Assembly: GCF_000247995.1 (NCBI RefSeq)
Contig: NZ_BAFE01000093.1
Coordinates: 1-49,442, forward strand
DNA: 49,442 nucleotides
Direction: 5' to 3'
Origin: Mobilicoccus pelagius NBRC 104925
GTDB taxonomy: Bacteria > Actinomycetota > Actinomycetes > Actinomycetales > Dermatophilaceae
The translations under genes were made by a program, and so were the position numbers. The notes below the pieces were generated by a model. The model did not search any database. It worked only from the letters and a program-made list of their open reading frames with translations, and had not been told where the DNA came from. Shown in pieces: positions 31,811-40,082 of the stretch (the first letter of the stretch is position 1; the number at the start of each line of letters is the position of its first letter).

Positions 31811-33001
31811 ATGAAGGCACTCACCTGGCAGGGCACCGAGAAGGTCACGATCGAGGAGGTCCCCGACCCCCGCATCGAGAAGCCCACCGACGCGATCATC
31901 AAGGTCACCTCGACCGCGATCTGCGGCTCCGACATGCACCTCTACAAGGTGCTGGGCCCGTTCCTCAAGCCCGGCGACATCCTCGGCCACGAGCCGATGG
32001 GCATCGTCGAAGAGGTCGGCCCCGAGGCGGCCGGACACCTCAAGGTCGGCGACCGTGTCGTCGTCCCGTTCAACGTCTCCTGCGGTCACTGCTGGATGTG
32101 CACGCGAGGCCTGCAGAGCCAATGCGAGACGACGGCAGATCACAGCCAGGACAAGGGCGCGGCCCTGCTCGGCTACACGAGCATGTACGGCGCGGTGCCG
32201 GGCGGACAGGCCGAGTACCTGCGTGTGCCGCAGGCGCAGTACGGCCCGATCGTCGTGCCTGCCGACGGCCCCGACGAGCGGTTCCTCTACCTCTCCGACA
32301 TCCTCCCGACGGCGTGGCAGGCCGTGCAGTACGGCGGCGTGGAGAAGGGCAGCACGGTCGCCGTCGTCGGTCTCGGCCCGGTGGGTCAGCTCGCCGCGCG
32401 TGCAGCGCTCTACCTCGGCGCCGAGCGGGTCATCGGCATCGACCTCGTCACCGAGCGACTCGGCGTCGCGGCCGCGCACGGCGTCGAGACCGTCGACGCC
32501 CGCGACATCGACGGGGACGTCACCGACGTCGTCCGCGAGATGACGAATGGCCGCGGCGTCGACGTCTCCATCGAGGCCGTCGGCATGGAGGCGCACGGCA
32601 ACCCCGTCGCCGAGCAGGTCATCTCCATGGCCGGCAAGCTGCCCGACCCGCTCGCGCGCAAGACGATCGACAAGGTCGGCATCGACCGGCTCGACGCGCT
32701 CCTCACCGCGATCGGCTCGGCCCGTCGCGGCGGCACCGTGTCGATCTCCGGCGTGTACGGCGGCGCCGCCGATCCGCTGCCGATGTTGGACATGTTCGAC
32801 CGGCAGCTCACGCTCCGCATGGGTCAGACCAACGTCAAGCGGTGGACCGACGACCTCCTCCGCATCATCTCGACGGAGGGAGACGTGTTCGGCCTCGAGG
32901 GCCTCGCGACCGACCGGCCGCCGCTCGTCGACGCGCCGGAGTACTACGAGAAGTTCCAGAAGAAGCAGGACGGCTGCCTGAAGGTCGTCCTCAAGCCCTG
33001 A
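31811..33001 (+). CDS. zinc-dependent alcohol dehydrogenase (formaldehyde-dehydrogenase-like)
   Basis: A 396-residue MDR-family dehydrogenase. Catalytic zinc ligands lie in ICGSDMHLY and GHEPMGIVEEVG, and structural zinc Cys in CGHCWMCTRGLQSQC. The NAD-binding motif is VVGLGPVGQLAARAALYLG. The subgroup with KVLGPFLKP and DHSQDKGAALLGYTSMYG resembles glutathione-independent formaldehyde dehydrogenase/dismutase-like enzymes, but the substrate is not certain. The ATG at 31811 follows AAGGAGA. It is divergent from the SDR gene across 107 bp and followed by two hairpins. Confidence 0.9.
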   Translation: MKALTWQGTEKVTIEEVPDPRIEKPTDAIIKVTSTAICGSDMHLYKVLGPFLKPGDILGHEPMGIVEEVGPEAAGHLKVGDRVVVPFNVSCGHCWMCTRGLQSQCETTADHSQDKGAALLGYTSMYGAVPGGQAEYLRVPQAQYGPIVVPADGPDERFLYLSDILPTAWQAVQYGGVEKGSTVAVVGLGPVGQLAARAALYLGAERVIGIDLVTERLGVAAAHGVETVDARDIDGDVTDVVREMTNGRGVDVSIEAVGMEAHGNPVAEQVISMAGKLPDPLARKTIDKVGIDRLDALLTAIGSARRGGTVSISGVYGGAADPLPMLDMFDRQLTLRMGQTNVKRWTDDLLRIISTEGDVFGLEGLATDRPPLVDAPEYYEKFQKKQDGCLKVVLKP

Positions 33002-33017
33002 CGGCTCCTCGGAGGCC

Positions 33018-33047
33018 ACGGTGCCGCGGCTACGGCCGCGGCACCGT
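33018..33047 (+). terminator. terminator of the alcohol dehydrogenase gene
   Basis: A perfect 12-bp stem ACGGTGCCGCGG / CCGCGGCACCGT with a 6-base loop, 16 bp after the stop codon. Confidence 0.75.
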
Positions 33048-33054
33048 CTCGGAG

Positions 33055-33091
33055 GCGGGACCGGGATCCCACATCGTGGACCGGTCCCGCC
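33055..33091 (+). terminator. second hairpin before the SAM riboswitch
   Basis: GGCGGGACCGG (33055-33065) pairs with CCGGTCCCGCC (33081-33091). The hairpin is followed by TTCGTGCG and lies about 30 bp upstream of the riboswitch. It may reinforce termination and insulate metB. Confidence 0.5.
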
Positions 33092-33124
33092 TTCGTGCGT
33101 CCGGGCGGGTCTACCGTGGCGGGA

Positions 33125-33248
33125 CATCCATCCAGACCGGTCGAGGGACAGGCCCGACGACGCCGGGGCAACCTCCCGCCTCCCACCAGGGGGTCGGGGT
33201 TCGGTGCCAATTCCTGCGGAGGGCAGCGATGCCCACTGGAAGATGGGA
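33125..33248 (+). promoter_or_regulatory. SAM riboswitch (SAM clan) in the metB leader
   Basis: The leader carries the conserved core of the SAM-I family. GAGGGACAGGCCCGACGACG is followed by CCGGGGCAACC, with CAACC as the hallmark, then a variable hairpin and GGTGCCAATTCC. A final ACTGGAAGATGGG segment can pair with the 5' CATCC to close P1. The gene downstream makes cystathionine for methionine synthesis, as expected. The element should lower metB expression when S-adenosylmethionine is abundant. About 80 bp of expression platform precede ATG 33332. I see no obvious T-rich terminator, so control may act on translation. Confidence 0.85.
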
Positions 33249-33331
33249 CGGGTCGGCCTTCGCCGCCCCGCTGCCCTCCGCCGCAGGTCGTGCACCTCGC
33301 CAGGTCGCCACCCTGACGCGAAGGAGCAGAC

Positions 33332-34498
33332 ATGAGCGACATCTCCCGCCTCACCCGTGGCCTGCGTGCCGGCATCGGCACCGACTCCAGCCGTGGCGCG
33401 GTGGTGCCGCCGATGTATCTCAGCAGCACCTTCGCGTTCCCCGAGCTCGGGCAGACCCCCGAGTACGACTACACCCGCTGCGGCAACCCCACGCGCGACG
33501 TCCTCGCCGAGGCGATTACGACCCTCGAGGGCGGCGCGGGCGCGACGATCACGGCGAGCGGCATGGCGGCGGTGACGAACGCGCTCTACGCGCTCCTGCC
33601 GCGCGGCGGCACGGTCCTCGTCCCCCACGACTGCTACGGCGGCACGTGGCGCCTCTTCGACTCCCTCCATGCCCGGGGCGACCTGCTCATGGTCACCGTC
33701 GACCTCACCGACGGCGCCGCCCTCCGGGAGGCGCTCGCGCAGTCCCCGGCGCTCGTGTGGGTCGAGACGCCGAGCAACCCGCTGCTGCGGATCACCGACC
33801 TCGCCGCCGTGACGGAGGCGGCCCACGCCGCCGGCGCGAAGGTCGTCGCCGACAACACGTTCTGTTCCCCGCTCGTGCAGCGGCCGTTCGAGTTCGGCGT
33901 CGACGCGGTCGTCCACTCGACCACGAAGTACGTCAACGGTCACAGCGACGTCGTCGGCGGTGCGGTCGTCTCCGGCACCGCCGAGCTCGCCGAGGAGGTC
34001 GCGTGGTGGGCGAACGTCCTCGGCCTGCCCGCGAGCCCGTACGACTCCGCCCAGACCCTCCGTGGGCTGCGCACCCTCGCGGTGCGGCTCGAGGCGCATC
34101 AGCGCAACGCCGCCGCCGTCGCGGAGCTCTTCGCGAGCCACCCCGCCGTCGCTCGCACCTACTACCCCGGCCTGCCCGAACATCCCGGCCATGAGATCGC
34201 CGCCCGGCAGCAGCAGGGGTTCGGCGGGATGGTGAGCGCCGACCTCGCGGGCGGGGTCGAGGCCGTACGCGCGTTCGTCACCGGTCTGGAGATCTTCACC
34301 CTCGCCGAATCCCTCGGTGGCGTCGAGTCGCTCGTCGCCCACCCCGCGACCATGACCCACGCCTCGATGACTCCCGACGCGCGCGAGGTCGCCAGCATCG
34401 GCGAGGGGCTCCTCCGGTTCTCCGTCGGCATCGACGCCGTCGACGACGTCCTGGCCGACCTCACCGCCGCGCTCGACCGGGCGGCCCGCCTCGGCTGA
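33332..34498 (+). CDS. metB: cystathionine gamma-synthase / gamma-lyase family PLP enzyme
   Basis: A 388-residue Cys/Met-metabolism PLP enzyme. It has the substrate/PLP segment YDYTRCGNPTRDVLAEA, the ring-stacking Tyr in HDCYGGTWRLF, VETPSNPLLRITDL, DNTFCSPLVQRPFEFG and the Schiff-base Lys199 in HSTTKYVNGHSD, ending with ESLGGVESLVAHPATMTH. Family sequence alone does not separate MetB from gamma-lyase, but the SAM riboswitch supports a role in methionine synthesis from O-acyl homoserine and cysteine. The ATG at 33332 follows GAAGGAG. Confidence 0.9.
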   Translation: MSDISRLTRGLRAGIGTDSSRGAVVPPMYLSSTFAFPELGQTPEYDYTRCGNPTRDVLAEAITTLEGGAGATITASGMAAVTNALYALLPRGGTVLVPHDCYGGTWRLFDSLHARGDLLMVTVDLTDGAALREALAQSPALVWVETPSNPLLRITDLAAVTEAAHAAGAKVVADNTFCSPLVQRPFEFGVDAVVHSTTKYVNGHSDVVGGAVVSGTAELAEEVAWWANVLGLPASPYDSAQTLRGLRTLAVRLEAHQRNAAAVAELFASHPAVARTYYPGLPEHPGHEIAARQQQGFGGMVSADLAGGVEAVRAFVTGLEIFTLAESLGGVESLVAHPATMTHASMTPDAREVASIGEGLLRFSVGIDAVDDVLADLTAALDRAARLG

Positions 34499-34512
34499 GA
34501 CCCCCGGGCACG

Positions 34513-34551
34513 ACGGAGGCCGCCGACCCCCGAGGGGGTGGCGGCCTCCGT
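34513..34551. terminator. bidirectional terminator between metB and sodA
   Basis: A perfect 12-bp stem ACGGAGGCCGCC / GGCGGCCTCCGT with an inner CCCCC/GGGGG pairing, between two convergent genes. Confidence 0.8.
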
Positions 34552-34568
34552 GACGACCTACGGGTACG

Positions 34569-35189
34569 TCAGCCGACGAGCGGGGTACCGGTGCGGGCGT
34601 TGTCGAAACGCTGCTGTGCGTCGGCCCAGTTGACGACGTTCCACCAGGCCTTCACGTAGTCGGGCTTGACGTTCTGGTAGTCCAGGTAGAACGCGTGCTC
34701 CCACATGTCGAGCATGACGACGGGGACGATGCCTGCGGTGACGCCGTTGTGCTGGTCCTCCATCTGCTCGATGACGAGGCGCCGGCCGATCTGGTCGTAG
34801 CCGAGCACGGCCCAGCCGGAGCCCTGGATCGTCGTCGCGACGCCGGTGAAGTGCGCCTGGAACTTGTCGAAGCTGCCGAAGAACTCGTCGATCGCGGCGG
34901 CGAGCTCGCCGGTGGGCTTGTCGCCACCGTCGGGGCTCATGTTCTTCCAGAAGATCGAGTGGTTCGTGTGGCCACCGAGGTTGAAGGCCAGGTTCTTCGA
35001 GAGCAGGAGCGCCTTGTCGGGGATGGTGCCGTCCTCGCGGGCCTCGGCCATCTTCTCGAGCGCCGTGTTCGCGCCCTTGACGTACGTCGCGTGGTGCTTG
35101 TCGTGGTGCAACTCCATGATGCGGCCGCTGATGTGCGGCTCGAGCGCGGTGTAGTCGTAGGGAAGGTCGGGCAGGGTGTAGATGTCCAT
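34569..35189 (-). CDS. sodA: superoxide dismutase (Mn/Fe, probably Mn)
   Basis: A 206-residue SodA-family enzyme. Metal ligands are the His in MELHHDKHH, the His in [10 protein letters not shown], and Asp and His in [17 protein letters not shown] and Gln in the MEDQHN segment favour manganese; mycobacterial iron enzymes have His at that point. No export signal is seen. I chose the ATG at 35189 over the one at 35195 because GAGAGG then has a normal 6-base spacing. It detoxifies superoxide. Confidence 0.93.
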   Translation of the reverse strand: MDIYTLPDLPYDYTALEPHISGRIMELHHDKHHATYVKGANTALEKMAEAREDGTIPDKALLLSKNLAFNLGGHTNHSIFWKNMSPDGGDKPTGELAAAIDEFFGSFDKFQAHFTGVATTIQGSGWAVLGYDQIGRRLVIEQMEDQHNGVTAGIVPVVMLDMWEHAFYLDYQNVKPDYVKAWWNVVNWADAQQRFDNARTGTPLVG

Positions 35190-35488
35190 GATCATCCTCT
35201 CGTCGACGAGATCGTTCGGGCGACCATCCGACTCGCGTGGCCTCGGCGGCTGCGCGACGTCGTTCGGAGGTCGACTCCGGGACGGTGCCTTTCACCGTCG
35301 ACCTTAGCCAACGACGCCGTGTCGTATTCACGACCCCGTCCACCAGGTGAGACTTTCCGGATCGCACCCCGGATGAACAGCGAAGACGCCCTGCGGTCGC
35401 GCCCACGCCCGCAGCCGGACCGACGCCTCCGCGACCAGGGTTCGAGCACATGGTCGACACACCCACGCCCGTCGGCCGATGCTGGGGC

Positions 35489-36265
35489 ATGGCCTACGAG
35501 AACCTCCGCCTCGACCGCGACGGCGACACGACGACGATCACCCTCGCCCGCCCCGACAAGCGCAACGCCCTCTCGATCGCGATGATGACCGACCTGCGCG
35601 ACTCCCTCGCCGAGGCAGGAAGCAGCGACACCCTCGCCGTCGTCCTCGCCGCCGAAGGCCCCGTGTTCTCCGCCGGGCACGACTTCCGCGACATGGCGGG
35701 CGCCGACCTCGCCGCCACACGCGCACTGTTCGCGCTGTGCACCGAGATGATGGAGACGGTCCAGGCGATCCCGCAGCCCGTCGTCGCCCGCGTCCACGCG
35801 CTCGCGACCGCGGCCGGGTGCCAGCTCGTCGCCACGTGCGACCTCGCGATCGCCGCCGAGTCCGCCAGGTTCGCCCTGCCCGGCGGCAAGGGCGGCCTGT
35901 TCTGCACGACGCCGCTCGTCGCGGTGTCCCGCAACGTCTCCCGCAAGCGTGCCCTCGAACTCGCCCTCACCGGCGACCCGATCGACGCCCGCACCGCCGC
36001 CGACTGGGGGCTCGTCAACGCCGCCGTGCCCGACGACGAGCTCGACTCGGCCGTTGCCGATCTCGTCGCCCGCGTCACCCGGGGCAGCGCCGCCGGCCGC
36101 AGCATGGGCAAGCACGCCTTCTACGCCCAGATCGGGCTCGACCAGCGCGCCGCCTACGACCTCGCGATCGAGTCGATGGCCGCGGGTGCGACGACCGCCG
36201 ACGCCCAGGAGGGCTTCACCGCTTTCTTCGAGAAGCGCCACCCGGAGTTCACGAGCCGCCCCTGA
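35489..36265 (+). CDS. enoyl-CoA hydratase/isomerase family protein (ECHDC3-like)
   Basis: A 258-residue crotonase-fold protein: PDKRNALSIAMMTDLRDSL, the oxyanion segment FSAGHDFRDMAG, then ATAAGCQLVATCDLAIAAES and PGGKGGLFCTTPLVAVSRNV. The two usual hydratase catalytic Glu are not evident, and the sequence resembles the ECHDC3-like branch, whose reaction is not well defined. The ATG at 35489 fits the domain start. The 299-bp gap to sodA (35190-35488) is divergent, presumably holds both promoters, and shows no gene. Confidence 0.85.
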   Translation: MAYENLRLDRDGDTTTITLARPDKRNALSIAMMTDLRDSLAEAGSSDTLAVVLAAEGPVFSAGHDFRDMAGADLAATRALFALCTEMMETVQAIPQPVVARVHALATAAGCQLVATCDLAIAAESARFALPGGKGGLFCTTPLVAVSRNVSRKRALELALTGDPIDARTAADWGLVNAAVPDDELDSAVADLVARVTRGSAAGRSMGKHAFYAQIGLDQRAAYDLAIESMAAGATTADAQEGFTAFFEKRHPEFTSRP

Positions 36266-36439
36266 GGCGACATCGGCCGGGCGGCAACGGGCCGGGCTCG
36301 CTCGAGCCCGACAGGCCTGGGCGTCCGCGAGCGGGACGAGGCCGGCCGGCCCGTGCCCGGGCCGCCTCCGCGTGGGTCCTCGTGCTCCTGCTCGACGGGG
36401 CACCCGACCGCGCTCGTGCCTGCGCACGGCGGACCTATG

Positions 36440-36476
36440 ACGACGCTGCGCCCTCGACAGGAGGGCGCAGCGTCGT
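36440..36476. terminator. very strong bidirectional terminator
   Basis: A perfect 16-bp stem ACGACGCTGCGCCCTC / GAGGGCGCAGCGTCGT with loop GACAG, between the enoyl-CoA hydratase gene (plus) and the small membrane-protein gene (minus). Confidence 0.85.
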
Positions 36477-36491
36477 GGTGGAGCGAGGAGG

Positions 36492-36926
36492 TCAGTCCTT
36501 CGCCTTCGGGGCGGGGGCGAGCTGGGTGCCCGCCGCGATGGCCCCGAGGGCGAGGCCGAGCGAGGTGCGGGGAGCGCTGGCGCCACGGGCACGGAACCGC
36601 GCGGCCGCAGTGTCGAGGGCCTTCTCCTGCACGGACGAGACGGCCGAGAGCCCGACGAGGGCGATGAGCCAGATCGCGGCCCGCTGCACCGGGTCCTCGA
36701 GGGCGCGGCTGAGGACGGCGAACTTCGCGTCGCGCTCCGGGTGCGGGACAGGGTCGGAATCGTCGGCGAGGATCACCCCGACGGAGGACGTGGCGAGGAG
36801 CGCCCCGCGTGCCGCGAGCCGCTTCCACCGCCCATCGACGTACTCGGGCAGGGCCGTCCAGGCGGCGACGGTGCCGCCGGCGAGGGCGGCCATGGTCACG
36901 GAGGTGTGCAGGGAGTCATCGGTCAC
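36492..36926 (-). CDS. small membrane protein of unknown function
   Basis: A 144-residue protein from the GTG at 36926, preceded by GGTGGGA. Hydrophobic segments: TMAALAGGTVAAWTALPEYV, LAARGALLATSSVGVILADD, AAIWLIALVGLSAVSSV and TSLGLALGAIAAGTQLAPAP, consistent with three or four membrane helices. A conserved-looking RDAKFAVLSRALEDPVQRA segment lies between. No known family is recognised. It is divergent from the XRE-cupin regulator, which is a candidate regulator by position only. Confidence 0.72.
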   Translation of the reverse strand: MTDDSLHTSVTMAALAGGTVAAWTALPEYVDGRWKRLAARGALLATSSVGVILADDSDPVPHPERDAKFAVLSRALEDPVQRAAIWLIALVGLSAVSSVQEKALDTAAARFRARGASAPRTSLGLALGAIAAGTQLAPAPKAKD

Positions 36927-37247
36927 CCGTCCCACCGTAGTGTCCTGCTTCGTGGTACGCACGACCTGTTCCCCGACGGATCGGCCGCTCTGATCCCGCG
37001 CCGGGCCGCGGGGCGACCCGGCGAGCAGGGGCGACGTTCGGGGTGGGCGGCCCGGGGCCGGCGCCTCGACGCGGATCCCGGCCGAAGCGAGCCACCGGCG
37101 CGCGGGATCGGGGCCACGACAGCAGGCCCCCAGGACCGGCGAGCGCGGGGTCGCGGACATCGAGGTCGGTGGCGTGTCGCCCGGGCCGTCGGACGGCTCG
37201 CGTACTGTCGAGGGCGCCCCTGCACGTTCACGCGAGAAGAGGATCCG
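36927..37247. other. divergent intergenic region
   Basis: 321 bp of very GC-rich sequence between the membrane protein and the XRE-cupin regulator. TACTGT at 37203-37208 could be the -10 of the rightward gene, with GAAGAGGA as its ribosome-binding site just before 37248. No gene is apparent. Confidence 0.4.
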
Positions 37248-37847
37248 ATGACCGATTCGTCCACCGGCAGGGCCGTCGAACGCCTCGGCGCACGGATCCG
37301 CGCCGAACGGCAGGAGCGGGGGCTCACTATCGCCGAGCTCTCGGAGCGGAGCGGCGTGGGGCGTGGCACCGTCACCGACCTCGAACGCACGCTGCGGACC
37401 CCGAGTCTCGACACGCTTGCGAAGATCGCGGCGGGACTCGGAGTGCCGGTCCCCGACCTCCTCCGTGATCGCGTCTCGGGGGGCCGGTGCCGTCTCACGT
37501 CGGTGCCGGGACTCGAGGTGGAGGTCCTCGACGTGTGGACCGAGGGCGACGTCCAGGTGGAGATCCACCGTGTGCGCATCACCGACACGGTGCGGCGCCC
37601 GGCCGCCCGCACGGGCACGCGGGGTTACCTCACGCTCGTGGCCGGGGTGCTGTCGGCGGGATCGGCGAGCACCCCCCGCAAGATCGAGACCGGCGGCCAG
37701 GTCGCGTACGCGGCCGACCAGCCGCACGTGTTCGTCCCGATCGGTGGCCCTGCCGAGGCCGTGCTCGTCATGCGGCACCCGATCGAGCGGGAGGACGCGG
37801 GAGCGTCCGAGGCCGGCACGGGTGAGGGTCAGCCGGGCAGCAGCTGA
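37248..37847 (+). CDS. XRE-family regulator with cupin domain
   Basis: A 199-residue protein. The N-terminal HTH_3 domain (RLGARIRAERQERGLTIAEL, then SERSGVGRGTVTDLERTLRT and LDTLAKIAAGLGVPVPDLL) occupies residues 11-70. The C-terminal part (about 80-180) is cupin-like: TRGYLTLVAGVLSAG, KIETGGQVAYAADQPHVFVP, VLVMRHP. This layout is typical of small-molecule-sensing repressors. Its last 19 bases overlap the convergent sensor-kinase gene. Confidence 0.85.
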   Translation: MTDSSTGRAVERLGARIRAERQERGLTIAELSERSGVGRGTVTDLERTLRTPSLDTLAKIAAGLGVPVPDLLRDRVSGGRCRLTSVPGLEVEVLDVWTEGDVQVEIHRVRITDTVRRPAARTGTRGYLTLVAGVLSAGSASTPRKIETGGQVAYAADQPHVFVPIGGPAEAVLVMRHPIEREDAGASEAGTGEGQPGSS

Positions 37848-39150
37848 GCGTCGCGGGGCACGACGCCCCGCACCCGGTAGCCGTCCTCCATCTGCTCGAC
37901 CTCGAGCGCGCCGCCGAGGGATTCGAGGCGTTCCCGCACGACCCGCAGGCCGCGGCCCTCGACGTGGTCGGCGTCCCCGAACAGGGCGTCCCCCGCGCCG
38001 GGGTCGGTCGCGCCGGGCACCTCGTCCTCGACGACGACAGCGACGGAGTCGGGCCGTTCCCAGTCGAACTCGACGTGCGCGACGGCGCCGGGGCCGGCGT
38101 GACGGGCGGTGTTCGTCAGGGCCTCCTGCACGGTGCGGTAGAGCGCCAGCTGCCCGGCGACGGTGAGGTCGCGACGGTCGCCGATCATCTCGAGGGTGAC
38201 GGCGAGGCCCTCCCCGCGGGCCGCGTCGATGAGGCGCGGGAGGTCGACGAGCTGCGGCTGCGGCGAGAGGGCGTGCTCGGGGGCGAGGACGGCGACGACG
38301 GGTTGGTGGTCGAGGACCTCGTCGGGTCGGGCGCGTCGAGGAGGGAGAGCAGGGACTGCACCCGACCGAGGGCCTCCTCGCCGGAGGTCGTGATGCCGGC
38401 GAGCGCGTCGGCGGCGAGTCCGGGGGCGCGGCGTGCGGCGCGGCGTCCCTCCCGGGCCTGGTCGAGGATGTCCTCGAGGTGGGCGGCGACGGCGCGCTGC
38501 ACCTCCCCGGCCATGCGGGCCTGCTGCTGGGTGACGGCGAGGTCGAGGTGCTGGTGGTGGTTCTCCTCGGAGGCGTACGACCAGCGGGCGGTGAGGTCGC
38601 CGTGGGCGGCGGCGAGGGCACGCCACCGGCCGCACGCGTAGGCGAGGGCGACGAGCAGGGCCCCGCCGAGGCCGACGGCGACGCGCCACGCCTCGGGGAT
38701 CGACGGGACGAGGAGCCAGGGCAGGCCGTTCCACAGGGCGGCGGTGAGTTCGACCGCGCCGGCGACGCCGATGAGCGCGGCGAGCGGGCGGTACGTGCGG
38801 GCGTGGGCGGCGACGGAGTAGATCGCGACGCCGAACAGGGCGGCGCTCGGCAGGAGCACCGGGGGCAACGCCCCGGGCAGGTGTGTCGCCGACGGCGGGA
38901 GGGCCGGGGACGTGAGGAGCACGAGTGCTCCGACGGCGGTCGCCGCGAATGTCACCCACGGCAGGCGGGAGCGGACGAGGAGGGGCAGGTGCATGAGCAC
39001 GAGCGCGACGAGGCAGGGGATCCGCCACATCGACTCGCCCGCGAGCCACACCGGCGCGACGCCGAGGGCGAGGACGGGCAGGCTCGCCGTGAACACGAGC
39101 ACGTCCTGCCGTCGCAGGGCCGGCATCGGTCGCATCCTCACCCGTCTCAC
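37829..39150 (-). pseudogene. frameshifted sensor histidine kinase lacking the phospho-acceptor His
   Basis: The N-terminal part (39150 or 39135 down to about 38327) has five or six membrane helices and a HisKA_3-like helix. The reading then shifts by one base at a CCC run (plus strand 38324-38326); one extra C would restore DAPDPDEVLDHQPVVAVLAP. The C-terminal part has the N-box YRTVQEALTNTARHAGPG and the G-box GRGLRVVRERLESLGG of an HATPase. In the dimerisation helix RMAGEVQRAVAAHLEDIL the expected His of RELHDVVAHHL is Gln (codon 38497-38499). No response regulator is adjacent. Frameshift and His loss suggest a decaying or non-kinase protein; the frameshift could be a sequencing error. Confidence 0.75.
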
Positions 39151-39296
39151 CCGACCAGGCTACGGGCACGCCGGAGCCCCACCCTGCACGCCGTGACCTG
39201 CATGGGTACAACGAGGATCGAGTCGAACGACCGTGTTCTTCGGGGTGATTCCCACCGGATGCCCCCGGGTCGCGGGCCCGGGGTGGTGGCGGCGTG

Positions 39297-39923
39297 TCAG
39301 TCGATCTCGAACGGGGAGGCGTCGCCCGCGCCGTGGCGGAGGACCTCGGCGGTGCCGGTGGAGAGGTCGACGACGGTCGTCGGTTCGGCACCGCACTCGC
39401 CGGTGTCGAGGACGATGTCGACGAGATGGTCGAGTTCGTCCTTGACGATCCAGCCCTCGGTCATCGGGGTGTCCTCGCCGGAGAGGATGAGCGTCGTCGT
39501 GAGGAGCGGCTCCCCGAGTTCGGCAAGGAGCGCCTGCGCGAGCGGGTCGTCGGAGATACGCACGCCGACCGTGTGCTTCTTGGGGTGGGAGAGACGCCGC
39601 GGCACCTCCGGCGTCGCACGGAGGATGAACGTGTACGGCCCCGGCGTCGCCGCCTTGACGGCGCGGAACACCGCGTTGGACACGTCGACGACCTGCCCGA
39701 GCTGCGCGAAGTCGCGGCAGAGGAGCGTGAAGTGGTGGTCGTCGCGCAGGTGACGGATGCGGATCATCCGTTCCCGCCCGTCGACGTTGTCGATCGTGCA
39801 GCCCAGGGCGTAGCCGGAGCTCGTCGGGTAGGCGATCACCTCACCGTCCCGGAGCCGCTGCACCACCCGCGACACCACTCGCGGCTGGGGGTCGACCGGA
39901 TGGACATCCACCTGCCGTGCCAT
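39297..39923 (-). CDS. YrdC/YciO/Sua5-family threonylcarbamoyl-AMP synthase-like protein
   Basis: A 208-residue single-domain protein: VVQRLRDGEVIAYPTSSGYA near residue 20, RIRHLRDDHHFTLLCRDFAQ, PGPYTFILRATPEVPRRL and VGVRISDDPLAQALL. The KxR/STxxR motifs of true t6A enzymes appear altered (PYTFIL, TTTLILSG), which points to the YciO branch of less certain function. The ATG at 39923 has GAGGAGG six bases upstream. It is an isolated minus-strand gene. Confidence 0.87.
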   Translation of the reverse strand: MARQVDVHPVDPQPRVVSRVVQRLRDGEVIAYPTSSGYALGCTIDNVDGRERMIRIRHLRDDHHFTLLCRDFAQLGQVVDVSNAVFRAVKAATPGPYTFILRATPEVPRRLSHPKKHTVGVRISDDPLAQALLAELGEPLLTTTLILSGEDTPMTEGWIVKDELDHLVDIVLDTGECGAEPTTVVDLSTGTAEVLRHGAGDASPFEID

Positions 39924-40082
39924 GACGACCTCCTCACGTGGGACGACGCCCCACCGCCTCCTCGCGGCGACGCGTTCCGGATCACTGTACGACTGCGCCC
40001 GCCCGATCCGGCGACGACGAGGTCGGCGTCGAGGACCCCGCGTCCCTGACGTCGCGCCGGGAGCCGCCCAGGCCGAGGTGGG

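Noticed and set aside
31757-34360. An 867-residue minus-strand open frame opposite the alcohol dehydrogenase and metB
   Set aside because: It crosses two hairpins and a riboswitch and mirrors two certain genes.
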